Of a stretch of 64,000 bases of DNA, positions 27,842 through 38,197 are shown one piece after another. Every line of letters begins with the position of its first letter. The first letter of the stretch is position 1. The stretch is taken from positions 1 through 64,000 of the forward strand of contig JAOLXX010000009.1 in assembly GCA_028343155.1 (NCBI GenBank), written 5' to 3'. The stretch comes from Polaribacter sp. (lineage in GTDB: Bacteria > Bacteroidota > Bacteroidia > Flavobacteriales > Flavobacteriaceae). Made by a program: the position numbers and the translations under genes. Below the pieces are notes generated by a model. That model was not told the DNA's origin. It did not search any database and saw nothing but the letters and a program-made list of their open reading frames with translations.

Positions 27842-29293
27842 ATGAAAAAAGGATTAGCAATTTTGTTAGTATCATTAAGTGCATCTTTTTTTGCACAGCA
27901 AAAAGAAACAGTATCAATAGAAAAAAATTATAATAACTGGGGTTGGAGTGATGTTTATGTGGCAAAAAACAAATACATCAGTTTAGCAATTGTGCCAGAA
28001 GCAGCTGGTAGAATTTTAGAATATAATTTAGGCGATGTTTCTTCTTTATGGGTAAATCCAAAATTGTTTGGAAAATCATTTGGAACTTCAGATGAAGTAA
28101 AAATGAATCAATGGAGAAATTTTGGGGGTTATAGATTAGTGCCTTTGCCAATAGAAAATTCATCAATAAATAAAAATAAAGAAAAAAGCAAACGTTGGCC
28201 ACCACCAGTTGTTATTGGTGATGCTCCTTATAAAGTTTCAATAGGAGAAAATACAGAAGGTAAAAAAACGATAGAAGTACAATCTGGAGTACAACAATTA
28301 CCAGTTCCTTTTTATTATGGAAGAGAAAAAAGGTTTATACACCCAGATGTAATTGATGAGAAGATTCAATATTCTAGAAGTTTATATATAGAGCCAAGTT
28401 CTAGTTTGGTATATATCAATCATATCTTAAAAAATGTAGGAGAAAAATCAATTAAAAAAGGATTGATGTTTTCGAGTCAACACGTTTCTTGGACAGACCC
28501 TAAATTGCAAGATGGTCATAACTTTAGCGCTTATATTCCGTTTTCTGAAGATTTAAAATTACCAAATGGAGAACAGTTTGAAATCTCATCAACACCAAAA
28601 CAACGCTGGAGGTATATTAATAGGAATCGTTTTAAGTTAGATAAAGACAATCCAGAACACGTTAAAAAATACTTTAATAAAGGAACCAATTGGAAAGGAG
28701 AAGTTGCTCCAGGAATTTATGAAGTGGAATATGATTATAATATGATGGGAGGTTTACATATTATATCTTCTAAATCTTGGGTTTGTTATGTAAACAAAAC
28801 AAATAATACTGCATTTGCAAAAATTTTGGAACCATATAACCCTGAATTAGAATACGATCATGGCATAAATATGGCTATTTTTTGTAGTGGTTTAGAAACA
28901 GGTTATATAGAAACCGAAGTAAAAACACCATTATATAAACTAAAACCTAAACAAAGTTTTAATTATAAAGAAATACATGGAGCAGCAAAAATAGATGCTT
29001 CTCCTGTTTTAGATGTAAATTTAGCAGGAATCATTACAAAAAAAATAACTTTTAATAAAGAAACTAATGTTTTAGAAGGTTCTTATGGAGTTTTTCATGA
29101 AGGCACTGCTGTTTTGATTTTATTTGATAAACAAAAAAATAAACTGCAAGAAATTATTCTAGAAGATGTAAATCCGTTAATGGTGTTTCAGTTAAATAAA
29201 CAAGTGGAAAAAGAAGTTAATCAAGTAAAACTGGTTATAAGAGTCAGTAAATCAAAAGAATATGTTTTAGATGCTCTAACTATTAATTTATAG
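27842..29293 (+). CDS. Exported galactose-mutarotase-like (DUF4380-like) protein
   Basis: Signal peptide to about residue 19 (SASFFAQ). The body looks like the beta-supersandwich of galactose mutarotase-like or DUF4380 proteins: early strands with NWGWSDVYVAKNKYISLAIVP and AAGRILEYNLGD, then GWGGYRLVP-like WRNFGGYRLVPLP. The last about 90 residues form a separate small beta domain. Proteins with this fold act as aldose epimerases or bind carbohydrates. Catalytic histidines of true mutarotases were not identified with certainty. It lies 79 bp after the GH16 gene with no operator of its own, so it is likely the third gene of the 24463 operon. Confidence 0.6.
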   Translation: MKKGLAILLVSLSASFFAQQKETVSIEKNYNNWGWSDVYVAKNKYISLAIVPEAAGRILEYNLGDVSSLWVNPKLFGKSFGTSDEVKMNQWRNFGGYRLVPLPIENSSINKNKEKSKRWPPPVVIGDAPYKVSIGENTEGKKTIEVQSGVQQLPVPFYYGREKRFIHPDVIDEKIQYSRSLYIEPSSSLVYINHILKNVGEKSIKKGLMFSSQHVSWTDPKLQDGHNFSAYIPFSEDLKLPNGEQFEISSTPKQRWRYINRNRFKLDKDNPEHVKKYFNKGTNWKGEVAPGIYEVEYDYNMMGGLHIISSKSWVCYVNKTNNTAFAKILEPYNPELEYDHGINMAIFCSGLETGYIETEVKTPLYKLKPKQSFNYKEIHGAAKIDASPVLDVNLAGIITKKITFNKETNVLEGSYGVFHEGTAVLILFDKQKNKLQEIILEDVNPLMVFQLNKQVEKEVNQVKLVIRVSKSKEYVLDALTINL

Positions 29294-29324
29294 CCAAAAT
29301 TACAATTATCAATATGTTATATTA

Positions 29325-29393
29325 TTGAGATAAAATATTGCATGTATAAGATAAATTACAGATAAGAGAGAACGTTAACTTATTGTTAATTTA
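29325..29393 (+). promoter_or_regulatory. 21-bp direct-repeat operator with -7 box, upstream of susC
   Basis: GATA at 29329 and GATA at 29350 are 21 bp apart. A TAATTTA -7-like box lies at 29387-29393, with TTTA 40 bp from the proximal half-site. It controls the SusC/SusD operon, with a leader of about 90 bases. Confidence 0.72.
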
Positions 29394-29489
29394 CATTAAT
29401 ATTCAAAGTGTTGAGTTTTAAAGATGTTTTGAATAATCAATCAAATAAATAATAGCTAAAGTATTTAGTTAAAAATTAAAGGTAATTAA

Positions 29490-32400
29490 ATGAAAATTTT
29501 AAAATTATTATTGAAAAAAAAGAAAAATAAAAGCTTCTTGCTGCTGTTTTTTTTAATGATCGGTTTTACAACATTTGCACAATCTATTACAGTTAAAGGT
29601 ACAGTAACAGATGCACAAGACGGTTCTCCTATACCTGGAGTTTCTGTTGTTGTTCAAGGAACTACAAATGGAGTTTCTACTGATTTTGACGGAATTTATG
29701 CTATAAAAGCAAAAATAGGTGATGTGCTTGTTTTTAGTTATTTAGGAATGAAAGAACAATCTTTAAAAGTTAAAAACGCAACATTAAATGTTTCTTTAAC
29801 AGCAGATGTTGAAACTTTAGAAGAAATTATTGTAATAGGTTATGGTTCTGTAAAAAAGAAAGAAGTTACAGGAGCTTTAGTACAAGTAAAAGCAGAAGAT
29901 CTTGAAAATGTAGTAAGTGCAGATCTTGGAGGCGCTTTACAAGGGCAAGCAGCAGGTGTAAATATTATAGCTTCATCAGAACCAGGAGGAGATTCAGAAA
30001 TTTTAATTAGAGGTATTACTTCTTTGAGTGGTAGTAATGATCCTTTATATGTTGTAGATGGTATAGTACAAGCTGGTGATCCAAGAATTCCACCTTCAGA
30101 TATAGAAAGCTTAAATATATTAAAAGATGCTGCGTCTACTGCAATATATGGAGTTAGAGGAGCTGCTGGTGTAATTTTAATAACTACTAAACAAGGAAAG
30201 CCAGGTACATTAAGAGTCAGGTTAAATGCAAGTTATGGTGTACAAAGAAGAAATGCAGCTGTACCATTAATGAACTCTGTAGAACAAACTTATTTTGATA
30301 TTGTAACAAGTAGAAATGTAAATGATTCTTTTGATGAAGATGTAAACTTACAGATTTTACAAAACAGCCAACAATTTCAAAATGAAACAGATTTAAATAA
30401 ATTATTATTTGATGATAATCAACCTATACAGAATCATAATGTAAATATTTCTGGAGGTTCAGGTGATATAAATTATAACGTAACACTAGGTTTCTTTGAG
30501 CAAAAAGGGTTGCAAATAAACTCTGATTATAATCGTTTTAATGTAAGAGCAAATACAGTTTACGAAAAAAATAAGTTGAGAATACAATCTAGTGTTGCTT
30601 TGATGACAGATGAAAGAGCTATTCCACAAAATTTTCTATTATCTCAAGCAATTGTATATAGACCTACGCAACCAGGTATAGACTTAAATGGTTTTGATGA
30701 GTTATCTCAAGGAGGTGATGATGTAAATAGATTGGGTTGGGTTATTGAAAGTTTAAGAACAACAAATATTCAAAAAAGAAACAGATCTAATGTAAACTTT
30801 AATGTTAATTATGAATTGATAAAAGGTTTACAATTAACAGGTAATTTTGGACTTACAAAAGATGATTTAATTGGTAAAATAACAAGACCTTATCAAGAAA
30901 TAAGAAACTCTCAAGGATTACTTCAAAGTCAGCCTGCAAATAGTTATTTAGATATGAGAACTCGTTTCACTACCAATTTAGTAGCAGAGTTTGGAGCAAC
31001 TTATAATAAGACTATATTAGAAGATCATAGCTTCACATTTACAGCATTTGCTACATTAACAGATAATCATAGTGAAGCTTTTACAGCAAGAAGAAGAGGG
31101 TTAACAAATCCAGATGCTACCACTTTAGATTTAGCTACAGGAGAGCAAAGTGTTACTTCAGGATTTGATTATGAGTATAAAAGTTTAGGGTTAATAGGTA
31201 GACTTCAATACAATTATAAAGACAAATATATTTTTAGTTCTAGTGTTCGTAAAGATAGAACTACAAGTTTTGCATCTAACATCAATACTGGGCTTTTTCC
31301 ATCTGCTTCTTTTGCATGGAATGCACACGAAGAATCTTTTTGGTCTCCGTTAAAACGAACCATTAATAACTTTAGAGCAAGAGCATCTTTTGGTAAGTCT
31401 GGGAATGATAGGGTTGGATCTTATTCATATCTTCCAGGTATTGTTCAAAATTTAAATTATTATGGTAATGATAGCACAACAGGCAATGAGACATTAAATT
31501 TAGGGGCTATCCAAACAGTGTTTAGAAACGAATTATTATCTTGGGAAACTACAACAGAAAGTAATTTTGGTGTTGATTTAGCATTGTTTAGAAATAAGCT
31601 TACTATTTCTGCTGATTATTATAACAGAAGTAATGAAGATATGTTGTTTCCAGTGTTTTTACCACCATCTGCTGGTGGAGGTAATAATGCTACAGTAATC
31701 TTAAATGTTGGTAATATGACTAACAAAGGAGCTGAATTAGCTGTTGGTTACAGAGGAAGAACAGGTAAACTTGGTTGGAGAATGAATGGTACATTATCTA
31801 CAAACCAAAATAGAATTACTAAAATTAGCGGAGATACTAATTTTTTATTAACAGATGATTTTGGTCTAGTAAGTAGAGCTTCTCAACAATCTAGAGTTAC
31901 TGCTTTATCTGTTGGTAGAGAAGTTGCTGCTTTCTATCTTTGGAGAACTGATGGAATTTTAGACACAGAAGAAAAACTAGCTGAATATCAAAAAATAGAT
32001 AATAATGCTAGAATGGGTGATACAAAGTTTATCGATCAAAATGGAGATAATGTTTTAGATGATAACGATAGAGTTTATAGTGGTAGTGGATTACCAGATT
32101 TTGAAATTGGTTATACATTCAATGCAAACTATAAGAACTGGGATTTCTCAATGAATTGGTATGCTGCTATAGGTCAAGAAATAATGAATGGTTTTGATGC
32201 TTGGGCTTATGGATTTGGAAGACACAAAGATTTGATTTATCAATGGTCTCAAGTAAATGGAGATTCTACAATACCTGCTTATAGAAATGATGTTAGAAGA
32301 CACAATAACTATTTAGGTTATAGTGATCTTTGGTTAGAAGACGGTTCTTATCTAAGGTTAAAACAAATATCTTTAGGATATTCAATTCCTAAAAAGAAGG

Positions 32401-32579
32401 TTGAAAAATGGGGATTAAATAGAATGCGTTTTTATGTAAGATCTCAAAACCCTCTTACTTTTACTAAATATTCTGGATATAACCCTGAGGTTGGTGGAAG
32501 AATTACTGGAAAAGGTTTAGATAAAAATACAGGACCTATATCTATTCAGTGGATTTTTGGAATGAACTTAAACTTTTAA
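29490..32579 (+). CDS. SusC/RagA-family TonB-dependent outer-membrane transporter
   Basis: TonB-dependent outer-membrane transporter that imports oligosaccharides together with its SusD lid. The signal peptide ends near residue 31 (TTFAQ). A carboxypeptidase-regulatory-like domain spans about 33-115, followed by the plug with the family's VIGYGSVKKKEVTGAL segment and the ILKDAASTAIYGVRGAAGVILITTK region, and then the beta-barrel to the C-terminal phenylalanine (MNLNF). At 1029 residues it has normal SusC length. It is followed 25 bp later by susD. It is the only SusC in the window, so it is likely the importer of galactan oligosaccharides released by the GH16 enzymes. Confidence 0.95.
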   Translation: MKILKLLLKKKKNKSFLLLFFLMIGFTTFAQSITVKGTVTDAQDGSPIPGVSVVVQGTTNGVSTDFDGIYAIKAKIGDVLVFSYLGMKEQSLKVKNATLNVSLTADVETLEEIIVIGYGSVKKKEVTGALVQVKAEDLENVVSADLGGALQGQAAGVNIIASSEPGGDSEILIRGITSLSGSNDPLYVVDGIVQAGDPRIPPSDIESLNILKDAASTAIYGVRGAAGVILITTKQGKPGTLRVRLNASYGVQRRNAAVPLMNSVEQTYFDIVTSRNVNDSFDEDVNLQILQNSQQFQNETDLNKLLFDDNQPIQNHNVNISGGSGDINYNVTLGFFEQKGLQINSDYNRFNVRANTVYEKNKLRIQSSVALMTDERAIPQNFLLSQAIVYRPTQPGIDLNGFDELSQGGDDVNRLGWVIESLRTTNIQKRNRSNVNFNVNYELIKGLQLTGNFGLTKDDLIGKITRPYQEIRNSQGLLQSQPANSYLDMRTRFTTNLVAEFGATYNKTILEDHSFTFTAFATLTDNHSEAFTARRRGLTNPDATTLDLATGEQSVTSGFDYEYKSLGLIGRLQYNYKDKYIFSSSVRKDRTTSFASNINTGLFPSASFAWNAHEESFWSPLKRTINNFRARASFGKSGNDRVGSYSYLPGIVQNLNYYGNDSTTGNETLNLGAIQTVFRNELLSWETTTESNFGVDLALFRNKLTISADYYNRSNEDMLFPVFLPPSAGGGNNATVILNVGNMTNKGAELAVGYRGRTGKLGWRMNGTLSTNQNRITKISGDTNFLLTDDFGLVSRASQQSRVTALSVGREVAAFYLWRTDGILDTEEKLAEYQKIDNNARMGDTKFIDQNGDNVLDDNDRVYSGSGLPDFEIGYTFNANYKNWDFSMNWYAAIGQEIMNGFDAWAYGFGRHKDLIYQWSQVNGDSTIPAYRNDVRRHNNYLGYSDLWLEDGSYLRLKQISLGYSIPKKKVEKWGLNRMRFYVRSQNPLTFTKYSGYNPEVGGRITGKGLDKNTGPISIQWIFGMNLNF

Positions 32580-32604
32580 TATCACTTAGAAAAAATATAC
32601 AATC

Positions 32605-34395
32605 ATGAAAAAAATAATATATAAAATTTGTTTGTTAGTTCTTACACTGAGTGTTTTATCTTCATGTGTAAATGACGAATATTTTGAGATAACAAACCCA
32701 AATGAAATTGCTAAAAACAACTTTTGGAGAAACTTATCTGAAACTGAACTAGGCTTGAATGCTGTTTATCAATCTTTGCATAACCCTGGTGTGCTTAATA
32801 AAATTAACGAAATGTTAAGATCAGATATGGGGTATCCAGGATATGGAAGACCTATTGCACAAAACACTGAAGAATTTTATTTGCATACCTATAATGGCAG
32901 TTCAAATTCAATAAGATTAAAGTGGGAAGCAACTTATACAGGTATTTTTAGAGCAAATCAAGTAATCGAAGCTTTATTAGCTATAGAGGCTGAAACTTTG
33001 GAAGAAGATATGCCAGAATGGACTTCTCAAATGGCACAAGCTCGTTTTTTTAGAGGGCTATTTCATTTTTACCTTTATACGACATTTAATGAAGGTAAAA
33101 TTATAATAAGAGATTTTGTTCCAAAATCTCAAGATGACTTTAATCAGCCGCTTTCTAGTGCTGCAGATGTATTAAATTTTCTTAGAGAAGATTTAGATTA
33201 TGCTCATAAAAACCTTTACATGAAAGGAGTGTACCCTAGTAATGATTTAAGTAGAGCTACGTCTGGAGCAGCTGCAACAGTTTTAGGTACTACATACCTA
33301 CAAGAATTAGACTATAATAATGCAATGCTATATTTTAACGAAGTTATTACACAACATCCTTATCAATTAGAAACAGATTTAACTAAAATGTTTACTTCTG
33401 CTAATGGTGAATTTAACAGTGAGTCTATCTTTGAAATTAACTTTAGTAATGATAACATACAATTTGATTTATCTCAATGGGATGGTTCTTCTGGAACAAA
33501 TTGGTTAAATCAGCAAACCTCTAATACAAGAGGTGCTGTTGGCCCAGCTTGGATAGCACTTCAGTATAAAACTGAAGCAATGGATGATAAAGATTTAAGA
33601 AATTTTTATAACGATGCTAACAATAATAATCAATTAACAAAAAGAAATGTTCCATTACGTGCCTCTTCAATGATGGCATTAGTAGATGACACACAAACTC
33701 AATACTATTTAGTAGAAACAAGTGCCTATACTAGATTTCATGGAACAGCTTGGGGATTTGCTTGGTGGAAAAAATATCAAAACCATGATATTGTAACAAA
33801 CGAAAGTCAATTAGAAGGTGGTGCTGTTTTTTCAAGTAAGAATGTAACTTTAAATAGACTTTCAGAAGTATATTTAATGCAGGCAGAATGTTTGATTAAA
33901 ACAGGTGATGTAGCAGGAGCTTTAACCTTGATGAATGATATTAGAAAAAGATGGGGGTTGGTGCTTTTAGGAAGACCTAATGGTGATACTTCTAGGACTT
34001 ATGATAGAGAAGATACAGATCCAGAATTTACTGCAGATGAATTAATGCAACAACTAATGAAAGTTGATAAACCGTTAGAAACGGGTGCTGAAGGACATTG
34101 TATTCGTACCATAGATTTCTTACGATGGAAAAAATCTGATAATTACGGATTTAAAGAAAGATTGTTAGAATTATCTAACGAAACGTATTATGCTCAAAAT
34201 TTTACATATGTAAATTCTGAAGGTCAAACAAGAACTAGAAATAATTTTCCATCGTTAGAAGCGACTATGCCAGCAGGAGCAAACATTGTAGTAAATTATG
34301 AATATGATATTTCTGTTTTAAATTATGATGAATCTCAACATACTTATTATCCTATTCCATTTACAGAAGTAAATGCAAATTCAAACATTAATTAA
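32605..34395 (+). CDS. SusD/RagB-family surface glycan-binding lipoprotein
   Basis: Partner of the preceding SusC: a surface lipoprotein that captures oligosaccharide and closes over the barrel. The lipobox ends at Cys21 (VLSSC). The N-terminal segment NPNEIAKNNFWRN and the TPR-type helices (ARFFRGLFHFYLY, LSEVYLMQAECLIKTGDVAGAL) are typical of RagB/SusD, as is the C-terminal HTYYPIPFTEVNANSNI. At 596 residues it is of usual length. Gene order susC-susD-two lipoproteins is the standard core of a polysaccharide utilisation locus. Confidence 0.95.
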   Translation: MKKIIYKICLLVLTLSVLSSCVNDEYFEITNPNEIAKNNFWRNLSETELGLNAVYQSLHNPGVLNKINEMLRSDMGYPGYGRPIAQNTEEFYLHTYNGSSNSIRLKWEATYTGIFRANQVIEALLAIEAETLEEDMPEWTSQMAQARFFRGLFHFYLYTTFNEGKIIIRDFVPKSQDDFNQPLSSAADVLNFLREDLDYAHKNLYMKGVYPSNDLSRATSGAAATVLGTTYLQELDYNNAMLYFNEVITQHPYQLETDLTKMFTSANGEFNSESIFEINFSNDNIQFDLSQWDGSSGTNWLNQQTSNTRGAVGPAWIALQYKTEAMDDKDLRNFYNDANNNNQLTKRNVPLRASSMMALVDDTQTQYYLVETSAYTRFHGTAWGFAWWKKYQNHDIVTNESQLEGGAVFSSKNVTLNRLSEVYLMQAECLIKTGDVAGALTLMNDIRKRWGLVLLGRPNGDTSRTYDREDTDPEFTADELMQQLMKVDKPLETGAEGHCIRTIDFLRWKKSDNYGFKERLLELSNETYYAQNFTYVNSEGQTRTRNNFPSLEATMPAGANIVVNYEYDISVLNYDESQHTYYPIPFTEVNANSNIN

Positions 34396-34407
34396 AAAAT
34401 AATTAAG

Positions 34408-36120
34408 ATGAAAAACATAAAAATAATATCATTCCTTTTAGGTCTTTTACTTCTGGCAAGTTGTAATGAGTCTGAATATAAAGATTATACTGCTCCAGAT
34501 GAGCTTTCGGATGTATCATGGGTAATTAGCTTAAATAGGTTTGCACAAAACCCAACTTGGATAAATCAAGATACTAGTATCTCGTTTTTCGACTTATCTC
34601 AAGGAGCAGTAAGTCATGAATGGGCAATTGAACAAGGAAATAACTTTTTAAAAGAAGGATTTAATGCCAATACAGATACTCTAGTTAATTTTATAGATGA
34701 GTCTAAAGGAATATCTTCAAGTGATTTAAAAGCTCATATTTTGTTTCAAAATAGTGGGATTAATAAAGTTAGACTTTTCAATAAATTTAGTTCTCCAGTA
34801 ACATATAGAGCAAGCTCTGGTATTAAAACTTCAGTAAAAGAAGGAGATTTATGGGTAATAGATACTACTTTTGTTTTTGATGTTTATGCACATTTAGAGC
34901 CCGCTTTTAAAGTTTTAAAAAACGGAACAGAAGTTATAAGTATAGCTGCAACTGATTTGCCAGATATTGCAGATGAAAGCACTTGGCCTGAAGTAGAAGT
35001 AGAAGCAGCGACATCATTAACTTTCGAAGATTTAACAACAATTGGTAGACCCAATGGAAGAAGTTGGTTAGCACCAGATGGAGTTCCAAGTCAAACAGGA
35101 GGAGTTACTGCAGAAATTAAGTTTTACAAGTTAGGTACATTTAATGCAGGTACTTTTAGATCAGTTAGGTTTAATGAATTACCTGGGCAAACAATAGAAA
35201 AATTAATTCCTTTAAAAGTTAAAGTTATTCAGTCTTCTCAACCATTTGTATTTGACAACGCTTTAACTGAAGACGAAAGTGAAAAAATATCTTTTAGAGT
35301 TAATGGAGAAATTGCATCTTTTACAGGACAACAAAGTAATTTTACAGTAAATGTTAAGAACACAGCATCAGGTTTTGATAAAGATATTACAGTAGCTTCT
35401 GTTGGTCCAAAAGATGGTGATGCTACTTTTATGGAGTTATCTTTAACGGAACCAATTTATAATTCTGATGTAATAACGATTTCTTATAATAGCACTGGAG
35501 GAATTAAATCGGCAGATGATAGAGTATTACAATCTTTTACTGCTCAAGAGGTTCAAATGCATTTTGGTAATAATGTATTGCCAGCAAGAGGTCATGCAAG
35601 TTACGAAGGTCCAAATGCTGCAGCTAATAGAGCTTTTGCAGCGGATTATTTTACTGGAAACAACAATATTTTAGGAGGTGGACAATTTGTTTACGAAAGA
35701 GTTACTAGTAAATTCTTTGCAGGTGATGGTGGAATAGCAAGTATGAAATACAGTACTTTATCTTCTAACCCAGTACCAAATGTAAACTTATGGAGTTTTG
35801 GTTTAGGAAAACCAACAGCAATTCCTGCAGGAACATACAGAATGTCTTATATGATATGGTTAGATCCTGCTACAACACTAAAAACGTTTAGAACTGAATG
35901 GAATAAACCAGCGTTTACTAGACAGTTATGGGACATAGAAAATGTTGAAAAAGGAAGATGGGTAAGGATATTTAATACTTTTACAACTGATGAAATTACT
36001 CCAGCATTAAATGTGAGATTTACTTTTAGACCACATATTGCTGAAAATGCAGGTGTTACAGGAGCTCAATTATTATGGGTAGATGATTTTCAATTAGTAG
36101 AAATAGAAGTTAGACCATAA
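34408..36120 (+). CDS. SusE/F-position surface glycan-binding lipoprotein with CBM-like C-terminus
   Basis: A lipoprotein (Cys19 of LLLASC) in the position where surface glycan-binding proteins normally follow susD. Residues about 20-300 are beta-rich, and a segment near 270-390 looks like an Ig-like or BIG-type fold. Residues about 395-570 resemble the module attached to three GH16 enzymes of this locus: a YEGPN start, a central LDPATTLKTF, WVRIFNTFTTDE, and LLWVDDFQLVEI at the end. Sharing this module with the secreted enzymes suggests it binds the same polysaccharide. No catalytic motif is seen. Confidence 0.75.
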   Translation: MKNIKIISFLLGLLLLASCNESEYKDYTAPDELSDVSWVISLNRFAQNPTWINQDTSISFFDLSQGAVSHEWAIEQGNNFLKEGFNANTDTLVNFIDESKGISSSDLKAHILFQNSGINKVRLFNKFSSPVTYRASSGIKTSVKEGDLWVIDTTFVFDVYAHLEPAFKVLKNGTEVISIAATDLPDIADESTWPEVEVEAATSLTFEDLTTIGRPNGRSWLAPDGVPSQTGGVTAEIKFYKLGTFNAGTFRSVRFNELPGQTIEKLIPLKVKVIQSSQPFVFDNALTEDESEKISFRVNGEIASFTGQQSNFTVNVKNTASGFDKDITVASVGPKDGDATFMELSLTEPIYNSDVITISYNSTGGIKSADDRVLQSFTAQEVQMHFGNNVLPARGHASYEGPNAAANRAFAADYFTGNNNILGGGQFVYERVTSKFFAGDGGIASMKYSTLSSNPVPNVNLWSFGLGKPTAIPAGTYRMSYMIWLDPATTLKTFRTEWNKPAFTRQLWDIENVEKGRWVRIFNTFTTDEITPALNVRFTFRPHIAENAGVTGAQLLWVDDFQLVEIEVRP

Positions 36121-36145
36121 CTGCCTAAAATTTAAATTAGAAATA

Positions 36146-36550
36146 ATGATGAAAAATATATTAAAATATATAACAGTTTTAACAATTGTATTAGCATTTA
36201 CAAGTTGTGAAGAAGAGAGTAACTTTAAAGACTCCACAGTAGAATTAACACCTGTTTATAGTATTACAGATATTACAGGGCCAAATGCAGCGTTTAAGGT
36301 TAATATTTACAAACAAAAAAACTTAATAACTGAGTATTCTACAAAGTTCAATTTAAAAAGTTATAGTTCTTCTGCATTGTCAGATACTTCAACTGCAACG
36401 AATTATGAGGTTACAGTTAATAAGTCAGATGACGGAACAACATATGCTTATGTATTATCTGCAGATAAAACTACTGGAGATGGTACATTAACTATAGATG
36501 GAAATACAGTTTATACTGTAAAAGTTTCAGAAGTAGAAGTTTATAACTAA
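36146..36550 (+). CDS. Small lipoprotein of the SusCD operon, function unknown
   Basis: A 134-residue lipoprotein (lipobox FTSC, Cys21) with a short beta-rich body and no recognised family. It is the last gene of the susC operon, 25 bp after the SusE/F-position gene and just before a terminator. Small lipoproteins at this position can be accessory subunits of the outer-membrane import complex. The ATG at 36146 is immediately followed by a second one at 36149, either of which could be used. Confidence 0.65.
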   Translation: MMKNILKYITVLTIVLAFTSCEEESNFKDSTVELTPVYSITDITGPNAAFKVNIYKQKNLITEYSTKFNLKSYSSSALSDTSTATNYEVTVNKSDDGTTYAYVLSADKTTGDGTLTIDGNTVYTVKVSEVEVYN

Positions 36551-36569
36551 TATTTAATAAATTTGTTTA

Positions 36570-36598
36570 AAAGGATTGCATTTTATGCAGTCCTTTTT
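36570..36598 (+). terminator. Rho-independent terminator after the susC operon
   Basis: The stem AAAGGATTGCA paired with TGCAGTCCTTT contains one G-T pair and is followed by T-rich sequence. Confidence 0.75.
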
Positions 36599-36616
36599 CT
36601 GCTTATATGTAGTAGC

Positions 36617-36624
36617 TATATTTG
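36617..36624 (+). promoter_or_regulatory. TAnnTTTG -7 box directly before the GntP gene
   Basis: TATATTTG matches the Bacteroidota -7 consensus and ends only 6 bases before the ATG at 36631. If used, the transcript would be nearly leaderless. No -33 TTTG at proper distance and no operator copy are seen. Confidence 0.4.
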
Positions 36625-36630
36625 TAAATA

Positions 36631-37959
36631 ATGATATTTAATTTAATAGCAATTTTAATAGTTTTAGTACTTCTTGTATTCTCAATTTCAAAATTGAAAA
36701 TACACCCTTTTATTGTACTTATTTTAGCAGCAATTTGTTTAGGAGTAATAGTTGGTTTAGATGGCGAAAAAACGATAAGTGTATTGTTAGAAGGGTTTGG
36801 CTCTACCATGAAATGGATTGCTATTGTTGTTATTTTGGGAGCATTTATTGGTGAAGTTCTTCATGAAACAGGGGGAGCAATTAGAATTGCTAAAAAAATA
36901 TTAAAATGGACTGGCCAAAAAAGATTGCCTTGGGCAATGGGTTTTACAGGATATATTGTTTCAATACCTGTTTTTGTAGATGTTGCCTATATTTTGTTTC
37001 AACCAATTACAGAAGGTTTAGCAAGAAGAAGCAAAACACCATTGCTAGTAGTGGGCTTATCTCTTGCAGCAGGTTTAACTGTTTCTCATACATTAATGCC
37101 ACCAACTCCTGGGCCTTTAGCAGTAGCATCAATTTTAAATGCTGATTTAGGAAAACTGTTGCTTATTAATTCTTTTGTTGCCATTTTTGTTGTTATTGGC
37201 GGCGTTTTATGGGCAAAATTATTTTGCAAAAAAATCGTTTTAGATTTTGATAAGCAAAGTCAAGTTGAAGAAAATAAACAATCACCTTTTGAGTTAAATA
37301 ATCTTCAAAAATCTATTTTTCTTTTAGATTTAATGCCAATAGTAGTTCCTATTATTTTAATGGCTGGAGGTGCATTTTTTACAGGCGAATCTAAGATAGA
37401 AAAAGTGTTACACTTTTTAGGTATACCAATGGTTGCAGTTCTTATTGGAGCAAGTATAGCAGCCATTCAGTTTTTTAGAGTTAAAACAAAAACAAAATTT
37501 AATGATTTAGTAGAAGCTGCTATCGTAAAATCTGCCTTGGTTATCATGATAACTGGTGCAGGAGGTGCATTTGGTTATGTAATAAGAGCATCTGGTGTAC
37601 AAGATTCATTAGGAGAGTTTTTTGCTTCAATGCCATATTTAGGGTTTTTATTACCTTTTATAATAGCAGCAGTTTTAACAACAGCCACAGGTTCAATAAC
37701 TGTTTCATTAATTGGATCTGCATCTATTTTAGTCCCATTAGTTAGTGTTATGCCATATTCTGCAGAAATGATGGCAGCTCTAATAGGTTGTGGATCTTTT
37801 TGTGTTTTTCATGCAAATTCAAGTTTTTTTTGGCTGTTAAATCGTTTACATAAAATTCCTGTAAATATTTTGTATAAGACATTTACTTTGCAATCTTTAA
37901 TTATGGGTTTTTCAGGTCTATTTGGCGTAATAATTTTATATTTAATTGGGGTTCGTTAA
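36631..37959 (+). CDS. GntP-family gluconate/sugar-acid:proton symporter
   Basis: Inner-membrane permease of the gluconate:H+ symporter (GntP) family, with about 12 membrane helices over 442 residues. Family-typical segments are VSIPVFVDVAYILFQP near residue 110, LTVSHTLMPPTPGPLAVASIL near residue 150, and ATGSITVSLIGSASI near residue 350. GntP proteins import gluconate, galactonate and similar aldonates. It sits between the SusCD operon and the sugar-acid catabolic genes, so an aldonate such as 3,6-anhydrogalactonate is a plausible substrate. If so, oxidation of part of the sugar would occur in the periplasm, perhaps by the FAD oxidoreductases. That link is inference. Confidence 0.88.
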   Translation: MIFNLIAILIVLVLLVFSISKLKIHPFIVLILAAICLGVIVGLDGEKTISVLLEGFGSTMKWIAIVVILGAFIGEVLHETGGAIRIAKKILKWTGQKRLPWAMGFTGYIVSIPVFVDVAYILFQPITEGLARRSKTPLLVVGLSLAAGLTVSHTLMPPTPGPLAVASILNADLGKLLLINSFVAIFVVIGGVLWAKLFCKKIVLDFDKQSQVEENKQSPFELNNLQKSIFLLDLMPIVVPIILMAGGAFFTGESKIEKVLHFLGIPMVAVLIGASIAAIQFFRVKTKTKFNDLVEAAIVKSALVIMITGAGGAFGYVIRASGVQDSLGEFFASMPYLGFLLPFIIAAVLTTATGSITVSLIGSASILVPLVSVMPYSAEMMAALIGCGSFCVFHANSSFFWLLNRLHKIPVNILYKTFTLQSLIMGFSGLFGVIILYLIGVR

Positions 37960-38064
37960 GTTTTACGGAAAACTACATCTCATTTATTTAAAGAAATAAT
38001 ATTTTATTTTGAAAAGAATATATTTAATGGTTTTTCTTTAAACAACATATACTTTATCTAATAT

Positions 38065-38133
38065 TATAGGTAATATATGATTTGTTTAAGATAAAAATGG
38101 AGTTTACCAAAAAGAGCCTATTAACTAAATTTA
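38065..38133 (+). promoter_or_regulatory. 21-bp direct-repeat operator with -7 box, upstream of the sugar-acid operon
   Basis: GGTA at 38069 and GATA at 38090 are 21 bp apart. A TAAATTTA -7-like box lies at 38126-38133, 36 bp from the proximal half-site, exactly as at 21074. It links cytoplasmic catabolism to the same regulon as the surface enzymes. Confidence 0.72.
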
Positions 38134-38197
38134 TGCTTTAGCAAAATTATTTTTTCAAATTTTTATTTGCTAGAGAATCAACTAAATATCTAAACCA

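Noticed and set aside
29490..36550. Agar or porphyran as the sole target of the locus
   Set aside because: No GH50, GH86 or GH117 type gene was recognised, while GH127, GH82-like and DauB-like genes point to carrageenan; the GH16 motifs alone do not decide.
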